Source: Chitinophaga pinensis
GTDB lineage: Bacteria; Bacteroidota; Bacteroidia; NS11-12g; UBA955
NCBI GenBank assembly: GCA_945871905.1
Contig: CAMBXL010000002.1
Span: 198,936-262,935, forward strand
DNA: 64,000 nucleotides
Reading direction: 5' to 3'
Positions 9,638-17,873 of the stretch are shown here, one piece after another (the first letter of the stretch is position 1; every line of letters starts with the position of its first letter). Both the position numbers and the translations under genes were made by a program. The notes beneath the pieces are model-generated. The model had not been told where the DNA came from. It did no database searches and saw only the letters and a program-made list of their open reading frames with translations.

Positions 9638-9987
9638 ATATTCTTTTTCTATCCCAATCCTACCTTTGTATTAAGTTTTCTCACAAAAAAATAATAGGAC
9701 AACAAACTCAAATACAAGGCATTTTTACTGGATTTAATAGTACAATAATATTAATTTGGATATTATTAAATATTAAATTTCAGCACATTAGCTTAAAAAA
9801 ATAAATTTGCGTATTTTTATTAAAATACTGTATATTAATAAATTATAAGTTATAACAGGTTCAATCTACCTTAATATCAATTTAAATAGAAGAAAATCAC
9901 TCTAATATTTATTAAATTCTATTATAAATAAGTACAACAAACCTTATGTTTGTAATCACAATATAACACAAATTTACATAAACGTGT
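9638..9987. other. 350-bp gene-free, very AT-rich intergenic region with three TAnnTTTG boxes
   Basis: I see no convincing coding frame here. A 73-codon frame that starts inside the previous gene and runs to 9804 lacks any recognisable feature. The plus strand holds three -7-like boxes: TACCTTTG (9661-9668), TAAATTTG (9802-9809) and TATGTTTG (9945-9952). Only the last has an obvious job, as the promoter of the aminotransferase. No rho-independent hairpin, tRNA or DnaA-box cluster is visible. Confidence 0.6.
9945..9952 (+). promoter_or_regulatory. TAnnTTTG -7 box for the aminotransferase/monooxygenase pair
   Basis: TATGTTTG ends 35 bases before the ATG at 9988, so a leader of about 29 bases is expected. 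No matching -33 TTTG is evident. Confidence 0.5.
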
Positions 9988-11160
9988 ATGTTTAGTAACG
10001 AAAGTATTAATCTAGAGATTTTAAAAGAAAGAGCTTATAATTTAAGGTGGGCCACTCACGAAGAAGGTATTATACCATTAACAGCTGCTGATCCCGATTT
10101 TCCATGTGCGCCAGAAATAAGTGAAGCCATACAAAAATATGCTAGAGACCGCTATTTTTCTTATAGTCCTGTTGAGGGAATCCCAAAATTTCGTGAGGCG
10201 GTAGCTCGTTTCTATAACAATAAAAGACAAGTTGCGGTTCAACCAAAACATGTGTTAGCCGTTAATAGTGCTGCCTATGGCTTGTATGCTGTATGTAAAA
10301 CTTTTCTATCTATGGGTAACGAAGCTATTGTTTTTAATCCTTGTGATTTTTTGTTTGCCCATTCTGTTAGGGCTGCAAATGCCACAGTTGTCCCCTTTTC
10401 TATTCCTTTAAATCCTAACGAAAATTTGGATATTAATGCATTAAAATCATTAATCAACAAACAAACAAAACTGATTTGCATTTGCAATCCTATTAATCCA
10501 ACGGGTAGAGTTCTGAACAGTTATGAATTAAAACAGATAGGCGAAATAGCGGTTGCACATAATATTATTATTTTGTCGGATGAAATATGGAGTGACATAG
10601 TCTTTGAACCATTTCAGTATAAAAGTATTGCTTCCATTAATGAGGCAATAAAAAACCAAACAATTATTGTAACGGGGTATAGCAAATCATATGGATTAGC
10701 AGGCTTAAGAGTAGGAAGTGTTATAGCACCAAATGAAGCCTTATTCACCAAAATACTAAATGAATCGGAGCATAACTCAACTGTAAATGGGTGCAATGTT
10801 CTTGCACAAGTTGCGGTTATAAGCGCACTTAATGAATGTGACTATTGGTTAACATCATTTGTGGAACATTTGAGTAAAATGAGAAACCTATGTGTTAATG
10901 AACTCAATTTAATAAAAGGAATTCATTGCAATGCACCACAAGGATGTTATTTGGCATTTCCCAACATCAGTGAAACAGGACTGAATGAATCGCAGGTCCA
11001 TCAATTATTGCTTGAAAAAGCCAAAGTTGCAGTTGTGCCAGGTTTAAGCAAATGGTTTGGCGAAAGAGCAGAAGGACACATCAGATTGAGTTTTGCTACT
11101 TCAGAAAAAATATTGACAGAAGCTTTACAAAGGATACAATTTACATTCAATGAGTTATGA
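9988..11160 (+). CDS. PLP-dependent aminotransferase (class I/II fold)
   Basis: This 390-residue fold-type I enzyme has the expected landmarks: N-terminal TAADPDFPCAPEI and YSPVEGIPKFREAVARFY, cofactor-contact motif NPINPTG (167-173), D198 in LSDEIW, the Schiff-base lysine K233 in TGYSKSYGLAGLRVGS, and the substrate-carboxylate arginine in GHIRLSFAT near the C-terminus. It could transaminate an amino acid or act as a MalY/PatB-like C-S lyase; the sequence alone does not decide. Its stop overlaps the ATG of the next gene (ATGA), so it is coupled to the FAD monooxygenase-DsbA fusion, suggesting consecutive steps on one small molecule. A promoter box lies 35 bases upstream. Confidence 0.88.
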   Translation: MFSNESINLEILKERAYNLRWATHEEGIIPLTAADPDFPCAPEISEAIQKYARDRYFSYSPVEGIPKFREAVARFYNNKRQVAVQPKHVLAVNSAAYGLYAVCKTFLSMGNEAIVFNPCDFLFAHSVRAANATVVPFSIPLNPNENLDINALKSLINKQTKLICICNPINPTGRVLNSYELKQIGEIAVAHNIIILSDEIWSDIVFEPFQYKSIASINEAIKNQTIIVTGYSKSYGLAGLRVGSVIAPNEALFTKILNESEHNSTVNGCNVLAQVAVISALNECDYWLTSFVEHLSKMRNLCVNELNLIKGIHCNAPQGCYLAFPNISETGLNESQVHQLLLEKAKVAVVPGLSKWFGERAEGHIRLSFATSEKILTEALQRIQFTFNEL

Positions 11161-13088
11161 AAATAGTGATTTTAGGCAGTGGTATTGCAGGCATGGCATT
11201 AGGCGCCTTTTTACATCAAAAAGGGCATCAAATTTCATTAAATGAACGCAGTCCCAAAAATCAAAGATTAGGACATGCTTTTTTGTTGCATCCTGATGCA
11301 ATGGATATTTTGCAAAAACTAACCCTAACGAAACCTAATATTGAAATTCCTGGACAAATTATTGATGAAATTAAACTTAAAAAAGCAGACAATGAACTAT
11401 TACAATGCACAGAACTAGAATCATGGATTTGCATGAAAAGGAGTGACATACTCTCCTTTATCAATCATTGTTTACCAGAGGATACCATTCGATTTGACCG
11501 CAGTTTTAAAAATTTTATATACAAAAACAACCGAGTTGTTGCTGTTGAATTTGAGAATGGTGACATTGAATATGGCGACCTATTTGTTGGTGCAGATGGT
11601 GTTAGATCAAAAGTACGAAATAGTCTATTTGGAGAAGTTGAATTTTCAAAAACCGAAGTTAGAGAAATTGTAGGTATTATCAAAAACGAAGAGTTTACTC
11701 AAAAATCACTACACACCTTTAATAAAATAAATTGTTTACAACAAAGTATTGCTTTTGGCTACATTCCATGTTCAAATGATGAGATGGTTTGGTATATCCA
11801 ATACGATGTTAGGTTGCAAAAAACCGAGTTTGACGGACCAGAATCTATCAAAAATCACTGTTTATCCCTATTAGAACAATTCCCCGAAGAAGTTCGAAAT
11901 CTTCTGTCATTTAATGATTTTTCAAATAATTTTATATGGCAATCTACAGATTTTGATTTGTTACCTAGTTTTCACAAAGACAATGTTGTTCTAATTGGAG
12001 ACGCAGCACACGTCGCTTTACCATTTACAAGTGCAGGTTCTACCAATGCACTTATTGATGCTTATACATTGTCCAATTTACTTCAACAAAATCCAACGAT
12101 TAGTGGTGCATTTAATCAGTTTTATGAAATAAGAGCACCAAGAATCAAAGAACATATTTCACTAGGCAGGGAAATTAAAAATAATTTTTTAGACAATACC
12201 AACAAAACCGTTAAAATTCCTCTTATCCAGAATATTAAAAAAGAGGAGGAAATCCCTGTTGACTCTAAAATAGAAATTTCATATTTCACAGACCCTGTTT
12301 GCTCAACCTGTTGGATAGTTCAACCTCAACTCAGAAAATTGTCCTTAAAATATGGTGATTACTTTGAAATAAAATACCTGTTAGGCGGTCTTCTTCCAAG
12401 TTGGGACGAGTTAAAAGGTAAAATAGGACGCATTAAACAACCATCTGATGCAGCGGACTATTGGCAAGAGGTTTCTGAAACTCAAAAAATGCCGTTGTCT
12501 CCCGATGTTTGGATCAATTCTCCTTTGTCGTCCTCATTTCCACCCTCAATAAGTATAAAGGCTGCACAAATGCAAAACAAATTAAAAGCCTACCAATTTC
12601 ATAGAAGGATTAAAGAGCTATTGTTTTTGGAAAGCAAAAACATTACTGATATTGATTTGCTTTTACATACGGCAGAGGAAGTTGGTTTAGACGTTATTAA
12701 ACTTAAAGAGGACATGAACTTAAATGCAATTAAAAAATTCAATGAAGACCTTGAATATGCCTCTGAACTCAAAATTCATACGCTTCCAACCTTTATCTTT
12801 AAAAATGAATTTGGTGATGAAAAAACATTAAGAGGCTATCAAGAGTATGAGGTCATGGAAAAAGCCATTCTTGAATTAAATCCATTGGCTGTAAAAAACA
12901 ACACCAAGCGCCAACCAATTGAATTATTTAATATTTACCATAGCATGACTGCTCATGAATTTTCATATCTTTTAGAAATTAACATCCTTGAAGCAGACAA
13001 TATCCTAATAAACCTAGAACATTCAGGCATAGTAGGTAAAAAGCAAAATAAATCTGGCGATATCTGGAAACTAAAACTAAAAAACTAG
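11157..13088 (+). CDS. FAD-dependent monooxygenase fused to a DsbA-like thiol oxidoreductase and a winged-helix-like tail
   Basis: This 643-residue three-part protein starts with an aromatic-hydroxylase-type FAD domain (about 1-350): the dinucleotide motif GSGIAG at 7-12, the FAD/NAD(P)H-loop motif GADGVRSKVR at 145-154, and the FAD ribityl motif IGDAAHVALPFTSAG at 280-294. A DsbA/FrnE/SpxH-like thioredoxin-fold domain follows (about 373-575), with a CxxC pair at C382/C385 (DPVCSTCW). The last ~55 residues (MTAHEFSYLLEINILEADNILINL) look like a small winged-helix module of the kind appended to Bacteroidota DsbA-family proteins. There is no signal peptide, so it acts in the cytoplasm. It is coupled by ATGA overlap to the aminotransferase. 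The fusion is unusual; a missed stop or frameshift is unlikely because one frame stays coherent throughout. Substrate unknown. Confidence 0.85.
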   Translation: MKIVILGSGIAGMALGAFLHQKGHQISLNERSPKNQRLGHAFLLHPDAMDILQKLTLTKPNIEIPGQIIDEIKLKKADNELLQCTELESWICMKRSDILSFINHCLPEDTIRFDRSFKNFIYKNNRVVAVEFENGDIEYGDLFVGADGVRSKVRNSLFGEVEFSKTEVREIVGIIKNEEFTQKSLHTFNKINCLQQSIAFGYIPCSNDEMVWYIQYDVRLQKTEFDGPESIKNHCLSLLEQFPEEVRNLLSFNDFSNNFIWQSTDFDLLPSFHKDNVVLIGDAAHVALPFTSAGSTNALIDAYTLSNLLQQNPTISGAFNQFYEIRAPRIKEHISLGREIKNNFLDNTNKTVKIPLIQNIKKEEEIPVDSKIEISYFTDPVCSTCWIVQPQLRKLSLKYGDYFEIKYLLGGLLPSWDELKGKIGRIKQPSDAADYWQEVSETQKMPLSPDVWINSPLSSSFPPSISIKAAQMQNKLKAYQFHRRIKELLFLESKNITDIDLLLHTAEEVGLDVIKLKEDMNLNAIKKFNEDLEYASELKIHTLPTFIFKNEFGDEKTLRGYQEYEVMEKAILELNPLAVKNNTKRQPIELFNIYHSMTAHEFSYLLEINILEADNILINLEHSGIVGKKQNKSGDIWKLKLKN

Positions 13089-13603
13089 TGTTTTATTGGC
13101 AATGTAATGCTGAATTCAGATCCTTTATTCAAAGTACTTGAATAAGTGATAGTTCCATTTAGTAATTCTACAAACTGTTTTACAATAGTAAGTCCCAATC
13201 CTGTTCCTGCTATTCCTAAAACATTCGATGCTCTGAAAAAGCTTTCAAACAAATGCACTTGTTCATCTTCAGGAATTCCAATTCCTTGATCAATAATTGA
13301 AATTTTAATTTCTGTTGCAAACGGCTCAACTATCAACTTAACGGTGGAATTCTCTGCCGAATATTTTAAAGCATTGTCGAGCAAATTAGATATGACGTGA
13401 GTCAATATTTGTGAGTCACTTCTAATATCAATAGGCAAATCAGGTATTATCAACTTAATGCGATTGTTATCAATTTTTTGTAAATAATACTCGTTTATAA
13501 AATTTGAAATATACAGAGAAAGTGAAAAATGGGATGGATTGTAACTGTATTTACCCATTGACTGTTTTTCGAGAATTAAAGTGTCATTTAACAAAATAAC
13601 CAT
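13085..13603 (-). CDS. Histidine kinase, C-terminal catalytic half (gene broken by frameshift)
   Basis: These 172 codons encode the HATPase_c part of a sensor kinase: N-box SNLLDNALKYS, G1 DQGIGIPEDE, F-box FESFFRAS and G2 GTGLGLTIVKQFVELLNG, ending in the usual FSITLPI strand. Its first residues (MVILLNDTLILEK) continue the DHp helix that is cut off in the neighbouring frame at 13588-14361. The two frames overlap by 16 bases, and a run of ten T (13612-13621, A on the coding strand) lies just upstream of this ATG. One extra base in that run would join them into a kinase of normal length. On its own this half lacks the phospho-accepting histidine. It ends convergent with, and overlapping by four bases, the monooxygenase fusion. 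Confidence 0.8.
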   Translation of the reverse strand: MVILLNDTLILEKQSMGKYSYNPSHFSLSLYISNFINEYYLQKIDNNRIKLIIPDLPIDIRSDSQILTHVISNLLDNALKYSAENSTVKLIVEPFATEIKISIIDQGIGIPEDEQVHLFESFFRASNVLGIAGTGLGLTIVKQFVELLNGTITYSSTLNKGSEFSITLPIKH

Positions 13604-14361
13604 TCTGTTAATTTTTTTTTTATTCTGTTGATGTGTTTCTCAAACTTCTCAGCTAATTTAAGATTTGAAATCTCGCTAATGTACATTTCCATCAATTCTG
13701 TACTTCCAGAAATGGTAGAAAGGGGCGTTCTGAACTCGTGAGAAGCGGTGGTCACAAAACGAGACTTTAACTTATTGACCTCCTTTTCAGAATTTAATGC
13801 TGTTTTCAAACGGTCATTTGCCAACTGAATTTCAGCCTGTTGTTTTTGCATCGCTATAACATTTCCAATTGTGGAAGCAAGAACTAACAAAGCATCTTGT
13901 TGACTTTCTGTGAAAGTTTCATCTGTTTGACAATTATCAAAACCTACCCATCCCCAAAATAAATCGTTCGAATAAATTGGAACAAATAAAACTGCTTTTA
14001 TTTCTTGTGATTGCAACGTTTCTCTGAAAGAATCATTTTTTATTTCTTTTACTATTGCGCTGTATGTTTTTCTTTCCAACATAACCAAACGCAGATCCGC
14101 AAAAATTGACCAAGGTATATCTTGTAATTCAGGATTGTCTATCTGAATAGTTATATTCTCTTTGGTCCACTCATATCTTTGTGAAAATATTTCCTCTTTA
14201 TCACTGTTTTTGAAATTCTGAAAAATATAAACTCTGTCAACATCTGTTGCTTTGCCCAAAATACCCAATACATCGGTTATAGAACTTTCCAAACTATTAT
14301 TGCTTGATAAAGAAAAATAAGCTTGTCCAAGTGCATTTAATATTTTTTCGCTTCTTTTCAT
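13588..14361 (-). CDS. Histidine kinase, N-terminal GAF and HisKA half (gene broken by frameshift)
   Basis: These 257 codons hold a GAF sensor domain (about 15-175; DVDRVYIFQNF ... AVLFVPIYSNDLFWGWVGFDNC), a short coiled linker, and the HisKA dimerisation helix with the phospho-acceptor histidine in FVTTASHEFRTPLSTISG. Shortly after EKHINRIKKK the frame runs into TEWLFC and a stop. In the other frame the same DNA reads KKINRMVILLNDTLILEK, the natural continuation. There is no transmembrane segment, so the sensor is cytoplasmic. No response regulator gene is adjacent. Possible explanations are a real null mutation, a sequencing or assembly error in the homopolymer, or slippage that makes some full-length product; the sequence cannot tell. 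Confidence 0.82.
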   Translation of the reverse strand: MKRSEKILNALGQAYFSLSSNNSLESSITDVLGILGKATDVDRVYIFQNFKNSDKEEIFSQRYEWTKENITIQIDNPELQDIPWSIFADLRLVMLERKTYSAIVKEIKNDSFRETLQSQEIKAVLFVPIYSNDLFWGWVGFDNCQTDETFTESQQDALLVLASTIGNVIAMQKQQAEIQLANDRLKTALNSEKEVNKLKSRFVTTASHEFRTPLSTISGSTELMEMYISEISNLKLAEKFEKHINRIKKKLTEWLFC

Positions 14362-14369
14362 AGTTGCCG

Positions 14370-14377
14370 CAAAATTA
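14370..14377 (-). promoter_or_regulatory. TAnnTTTG -7 box for the histidine kinase
   Basis: TAATTTTG on the minus strand ends 8 bases before the ATG at 14361, giving a nearly leaderless transcript. Confidence 0.5.
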
Positions 14378-14422
14378 GTACAATTTGTTTATAAATAAAT
14401 TAATAGTAAAACAAAACATTAA

Positions 14423-16543
14423 CTAGGCTATTTGACTACCCGGACTTACAACAGCGCCTCCTGGTTGCATAAGTTTAAGTGAACCATCTTCATTTTCAGC
14501 AAGTAACAACATTCCATTACTTTCTATTCCTTTAATTTTACGTGGGGCCAAATTCGCTAATACACACACTTGTTGCCCTATTAATTCGCTTGGCGTAAAA
14601 TGCAATGCTATCCCCGAAACTATAGTACGTTGTTCAAAACCTAAATCTACTTTTAACTTTATTAATTTATCCGCTTTCTCAACCTTTTCGGCTTCCAATA
14701 CCGTTCCAACTCTTAAATCTATTTTACTAAAATCATCAAATGTAATCAATGGTTTTAATTCAGATTGAGGATTTACTGTTGCTTCTATTACTGTAGACGC
14801 AACCATTGTTTTTGAGTCTTCTAAATGCTTCACTTGTTTTTGAATAATATCATCTTCAATATTACTGAATAAATGGGCCGCTTGCCCTAATGTGTGTCCT
14901 GATTGTAATTGAACAAAGCTATTATTTACATGATTTTCTTTTTGTGTATTCAATTGGATTCTTAAATTCTGAGCAGAAAAAGGCATAAAAGCATCCATCC
15001 ACCAAGACAAGGTTGCACAGACTTGAATGGCATTAAACATGACTGTTGCCGTTCTAGTTTCATCTGTTTTTACCAATTTCCAAGGCTCCATTTCTGCTAA
15101 ATATTTATTACCAGCACGGGCTATGTTCATCAGTGCAAACAATCCGTCTCTGAATTTAAAATGACGGATAGAATGGTCTATTTCCTCTTGGAATAATTGA
15201 ATATCCTTTATTAATTGCTGGTCTATCTCTAACAAATTACTTGCAACAGGCACTACTCCTTCATAATATTTATGAGACAATACCATCACTCTGTTTATGA
15301 AATTGCCTAAAATTGCAACCAATTCACTGTTATTTCTGGTTTGAAAATCTTTCCAACTAAAGTCTGCATCTTTGGTTTCTGGTGCTATAGCGGTTAATAC
15401 ATATCTTAGTACATCTTCTTTGTTTTCAAATTCCTTGAAATAATCTTCCATTTCCACACTCCACTTTCTGCTTGTACTCATTTTCTCTCCCTCTAAATTT
15501 AAAAATTCATTGGCAGGTACATTGTCTGGCAATACATTGGATTCTGCTGCCTTTAACATTGCTGGGAAAATAATACAATGAAACACAATATTGTCTTTTC
15601 CAATAAAATGTATCAAACGACTGTCATCATTTTGCCACCACTTTTTCCAATCATTTGCTTGACCACTTTTGATCATTGAATTTTGTGGGTAGGCATAATG
15701 AAATGATTTTTCTTCCAATTCTTTGAAAAAAGCTTTAGTGGCAGAAATATAGCCAATGGGGGCATCAAACCACACATACAACACTTTTCCTTCAGCACCT
15801 TTAATTGGCACTTTTACTCCCCAATCAAGATCGCGCGTCATGGCACGTGGCGACAAACCGCCATCAATCCAGCTTTTACTTTGGCCATACACGTTGGTTT
15901 TCCAATCGTCTTTATGTCCTTCGAGTAACCATTCTTTCAACCATGGTTCGTATTCATTTAAAGGCAAATACCAATGTTTAGTGGTTTTTAAAACAGGTGG
16001 TTTATCGGAAAGTGTAGAAACGGGATTAATTAATTCATTAGGGCTTAAAGCTTTACCACACTTTTCGCATTGGTCGCCATATGCACTGTGAAAACCACAA
16101 TTGGGACATGTCCCTTTGATATATCTATCTGCTAAAAAGGTTTGTTTTTCTTCGTCGAAATATTGTTCCGAAATCTCTTCTTTAAACAAGCCTTTTTCAT
16201 ATAAATTTAAGAAAAACTCTTGAGCTGTTTGGTGGTGCATTTCATCACTTGTGCGGTGATATACATCGAATGAGATACCAAGTTTCTCAAAATTTTCTTT
16301 TAGCAAAAGATGGTATCTATCAATAATATATTGTGGGCTTGTATTTTCTTTTTGAGCTTGAATAGGGATTGCGGTTCCATGTTCATCACTTCCACATACA
16401 AATAACACTTCCTCTCCCGCATTTCTTAAATAACGGGTATAAATATCAGCAGGAATATAGGCACCAGCCAAATGACCAATATGTTTAGGGCCATTTGCAT
16501 AAGGCAAAGCCGCTGTCACAAGGGTTCTTTTAAAAGACTTCAT
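14423..16543 (-). CDS. metG: Methionyl-tRNA synthetase
   Basis: This class I aminoacyl-tRNA synthetase charges tRNA-Met. The catalytic core has the HIGH signature (GPKHIGHLAGAYIPAD) and the KMSKS loop as KMSTS (GEKMSTSRKW). The zinc-binding knuckle CPNCGFHSAYGDQCEKCG contains four cysteines. The C-terminal ~110 residues (FDDFSKIDLRVGTVLEAEKV) are the EMAP/Trbp111-like tRNA-binding dimerisation domain, giving the long form of about 706 residues. An ATG at 16543 (MKSFKRTLVTAALPYANG) is chosen because the TATCTTTG box at 16553-16560 places the transcription start near 16547; the in-frame ATG at 16549 is an alternative, and the longer frame to 16591 would start upstream of the promoter. Confidence 0.97.
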   Translation of the reverse strand: MKSFKRTLVTAALPYANGPKHIGHLAGAYIPADIYTRYLRNAGEEVLFVCGSDEHGTAIPIQAQKENTSPQYIIDRYHLLLKENFEKLGISFDVYHRTSDEMHHQTAQEFFLNLYEKGLFKEEISEQYFDEEKQTFLADRYIKGTCPNCGFHSAYGDQCEKCGKALSPNELINPVSTLSDKPPVLKTTKHWYLPLNEYEPWLKEWLLEGHKDDWKTNVYGQSKSWIDGGLSPRAMTRDLDWGVKVPIKGAEGKVLYVWFDAPIGYISATKAFFKELEEKSFHYAYPQNSMIKSGQANDWKKWWQNDDSRLIHFIGKDNIVFHCIIFPAMLKAAESNVLPDNVPANEFLNLEGEKMSTSRKWSVEMEDYFKEFENKEDVLRYVLTAIAPETKDADFSWKDFQTRNNSELVAILGNFINRVMVLSHKYYEGVVPVASNLLEIDQQLIKDIQLFQEEIDHSIRHFKFRDGLFALMNIARAGNKYLAEMEPWKLVKTDETRTATVMFNAIQVCATLSWWMDAFMPFSAQNLRIQLNTQKENHVNNSFVQLQSGHTLGQAAHLFSNIEDDIIQKQVKHLEDSKTMVASTVIEATVNPQSELKPLITFDDFSKIDLRVGTVLEAEKVEKADKLIKLKVDLGFEQRTIVSGIALHFTPSELIGQQVCVLANLAPRKIKGIESNGMLLLAENEDGSLKLMQPGGAVVSPGSQIA

Positions 16544-16552
16544 AGACATTGG

Positions 16553-16560
16553 CAAAGATA
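16553..16560 (-). promoter_or_regulatory. TAnnTTTG -7 box that fixes the metG start
   Basis: TATCTTTG on the minus strand lies inside the extended metG reading frame, 3 bases before the ATG at 16549 and 9 before the ATG at 16543. It therefore argues against the longer start and for a leaderless or near-leaderless mRNA. Confidence 0.5.
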
Positions 16561-16631
16561 CATTTAAAGCATTAAACAAAAAGAGAATCACTTTTTAAAT
16601 TCTCAACTATTTGAATAATACAAATGATGTA

Positions 16632-16661
16632 TTGACGTTTAATCATATAGTTCTAAATTTG
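16632..16661 (+). promoter_or_regulatory. Promoter for the exported protein (TTG-N19-TAAATTTG)
   Basis: TTG at 16632-16634 and TAAATTTG at 16654-16661 have the 19-base spacing typical of Bacteroidota sigma-A promoters. Transcription would start near 16667. Confidence 0.6.
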
Positions 16662-16716
16662 TAGAATAAATTAAATGAAACCAGTTAGAATCAATTTTAA
16701 ATCTATTTATTCACCG

Positions 16717-17424
16717 ATGAACTTCTTTATAAAATGTATTGTTTTACTTTTTGCTTTTGGTGTTTGTAACACTATTTCTGCTCAAGAACGCATAACATCT
16801 CTCAATTTTTTACAAGCAGGTGCTGTTCCAAAAACGATTACAGAAAGAGGAAAAAACATAAACACTTCGGGTTTGTCTTTCAATTATGTACATTTTAATG
16901 AAAAAAAGTTTTTCAGAATGGATGCCACTTGGCTTGTTCGTTATTTATTGAATGGAGATAAAGATTCAAGCGTTTTTAATGATACCAACAAAGTATATGG
17001 TTTGGATCTACCTGTTTTTACCGCAACTTATGGAATAAACTTTATAAAAGGAGATGATTTTAGTTTGGGAATAGGAATCAATTTAGACTCAAGAACTTTT
17101 TATAGTGCTCCAACAACGAAAGCAAAAAATATCATTGATGCTTTTAATACAGGGGTAGTGTTAGGCACTAAAATTAGAATTAATAAATGGTTAAGCTACA
17201 CCAGTTTGCTTGGCTACGACATTATGTTTACTGATGCTAAAAGCTCCTTTTCAAATGGGAGTCAATATTATTTACAAAACAATTTTTCATTTTTATTAAA
17301 AGGTAAGTTTGGGATTAACTTACAACCTGATTTAAGTTTAAAAACCTTTGACATAAATGGCATAAAAGACGCTAAAATAGTTAACAAAAATATTAAAATT
17401 GGATTGGCATACGCCATAGACTAA
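16717..17424 (+). CDS. Exported protein of unknown function, possible outer-membrane beta-barrel
   Basis: From the ATG at 16717 the protein has 235 residues and starts with a good signal peptide (MNFFIKCIVLLFAFGVCNTISAQ). An in-frame ATG at 16675 would add 14 residues and put a polar extension before the signal. The mature part alternates polar and hydrophobic residues in short strands with aromatic ends (FRMDATWLVRYLL, FTATYGINFI, FSLGIGINLDSRTF), which suggests a small beta-barrel, but I recognise no family. It sits between divergent metG and convergent secG, with a promoter box upstream and a bidirectional terminator 3 bases after the stop. Confidence 0.75.
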   Translation: MNFFIKCIVLLFAFGVCNTISAQERITSLNFLQAGAVPKTITERGKNINTSGLSFNYVHFNEKKFFRMDATWLVRYLLNGDKDSSVFNDTNKVYGLDLPVFTATYGINFIKGDDFSLGIGINLDSRTFYSAPTTKAKNIIDAFNTGVVLGTKIRINKWLSYTSLLGYDIMFTDAKSSFSNGSQYYLQNNFSFLLKGKFGINLQPDLSLKTFDINGIKDAKIVNKNIKIGLAYAID

Positions 17425-17426
17425 TA

Positions 17427-17455
17427 AAAAAGGCGATTAAAATAATCGCCTTTTT
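17427..17455. terminator. Bidirectional rho-independent terminator
   Basis: A perfect 13-bp inverted repeat (AAAAAGGCGATTA / TAATCGCCTTTTT) with a 3-base loop separates the exported protein gene and the convergent secG. The A-run on one side and T-run on the other let it work for both strands. Confidence 0.85.
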
Positions 17456-17480
17456 CAATATCTATATATGTTTTATCCTA

Positions 17481-17870
17481 TTACGGATTTGGTTGTGTCA
17501 TTGGTTGAGAACCATCTTGTGACGGCGCTGTTTGTGTAGATGGATCTGCTGGTGCACTTGGCGTTGCATTTCCTTTAGCCGCTGGTGCATTTATTAATTC
17601 GTTAATTTTAGCGTCTTTTGCCTCAACTTTACCTGCTCCTGCAGTAGAAGCTCCATTGTATGAGCTAGCCACAAGAGAAACTACTAAAATAACCGCCGCA
17701 AAAATCCAAGTCAATTTCTCAACACCTTCTGAGGTTCTTTGAACTCCAAACATTTGGTTACTTGAAGAGAAATTAGAAGCTAATCCTCCACCTTTGGGGT
17801 TTTGAATTAAAATAATTCCAATAATTAAAGCGGCTGCAATTAAACCTATTATTAATATGATACTTAACAT
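17481..17870 (-). CDS. secG: Preprotein translocase subunit SecG
   Basis: This 129-residue protein has two membrane helices (about 2-21 and 52-70) with the conserved cytoplasmic loop between them (IQNPKGGGLASNF). A low-complexity tail rich in Ala, Pro, Gln and Thr fills the last 45 residues, as usual for Bacteroidota SecG. It stimulates export through SecYE. It is the last gene of the miaB operon, following the TPR protein by 3 bases. Confidence 0.95.
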   Translation of the reverse strand: MLSIILIIGLIAAALIIGIILIQNPKGGGLASNFSSSNQMFGVQRTSEGVEKLTWIFAAVILVVSLVASSYNGASTAGAGKVEAKDAKINELINAPAAKGNATPSAPADPSTQTAPSQDGSQPMTQPNP

Positions 17871-17873
17871 AAT

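Noticed and set aside
9583-9804. 73-codon frame in the gap after the rRNA methyltransferase
   Set aside because: It begins inside the previous gene in another frame, has low-complexity sequence and shows no domain or start signal.
9638-9987. Replication origin in the AT-rich gap
   Set aside because: No cluster of DnaA boxes is visible, and neighbours (rRNA methyltransferase, aminotransferase) are not typical.
15756-16091. 111-codon plus-strand frame inside metG
   Set aside because: Antisense to highly conserved metG motifs, so the metG frame explains it.
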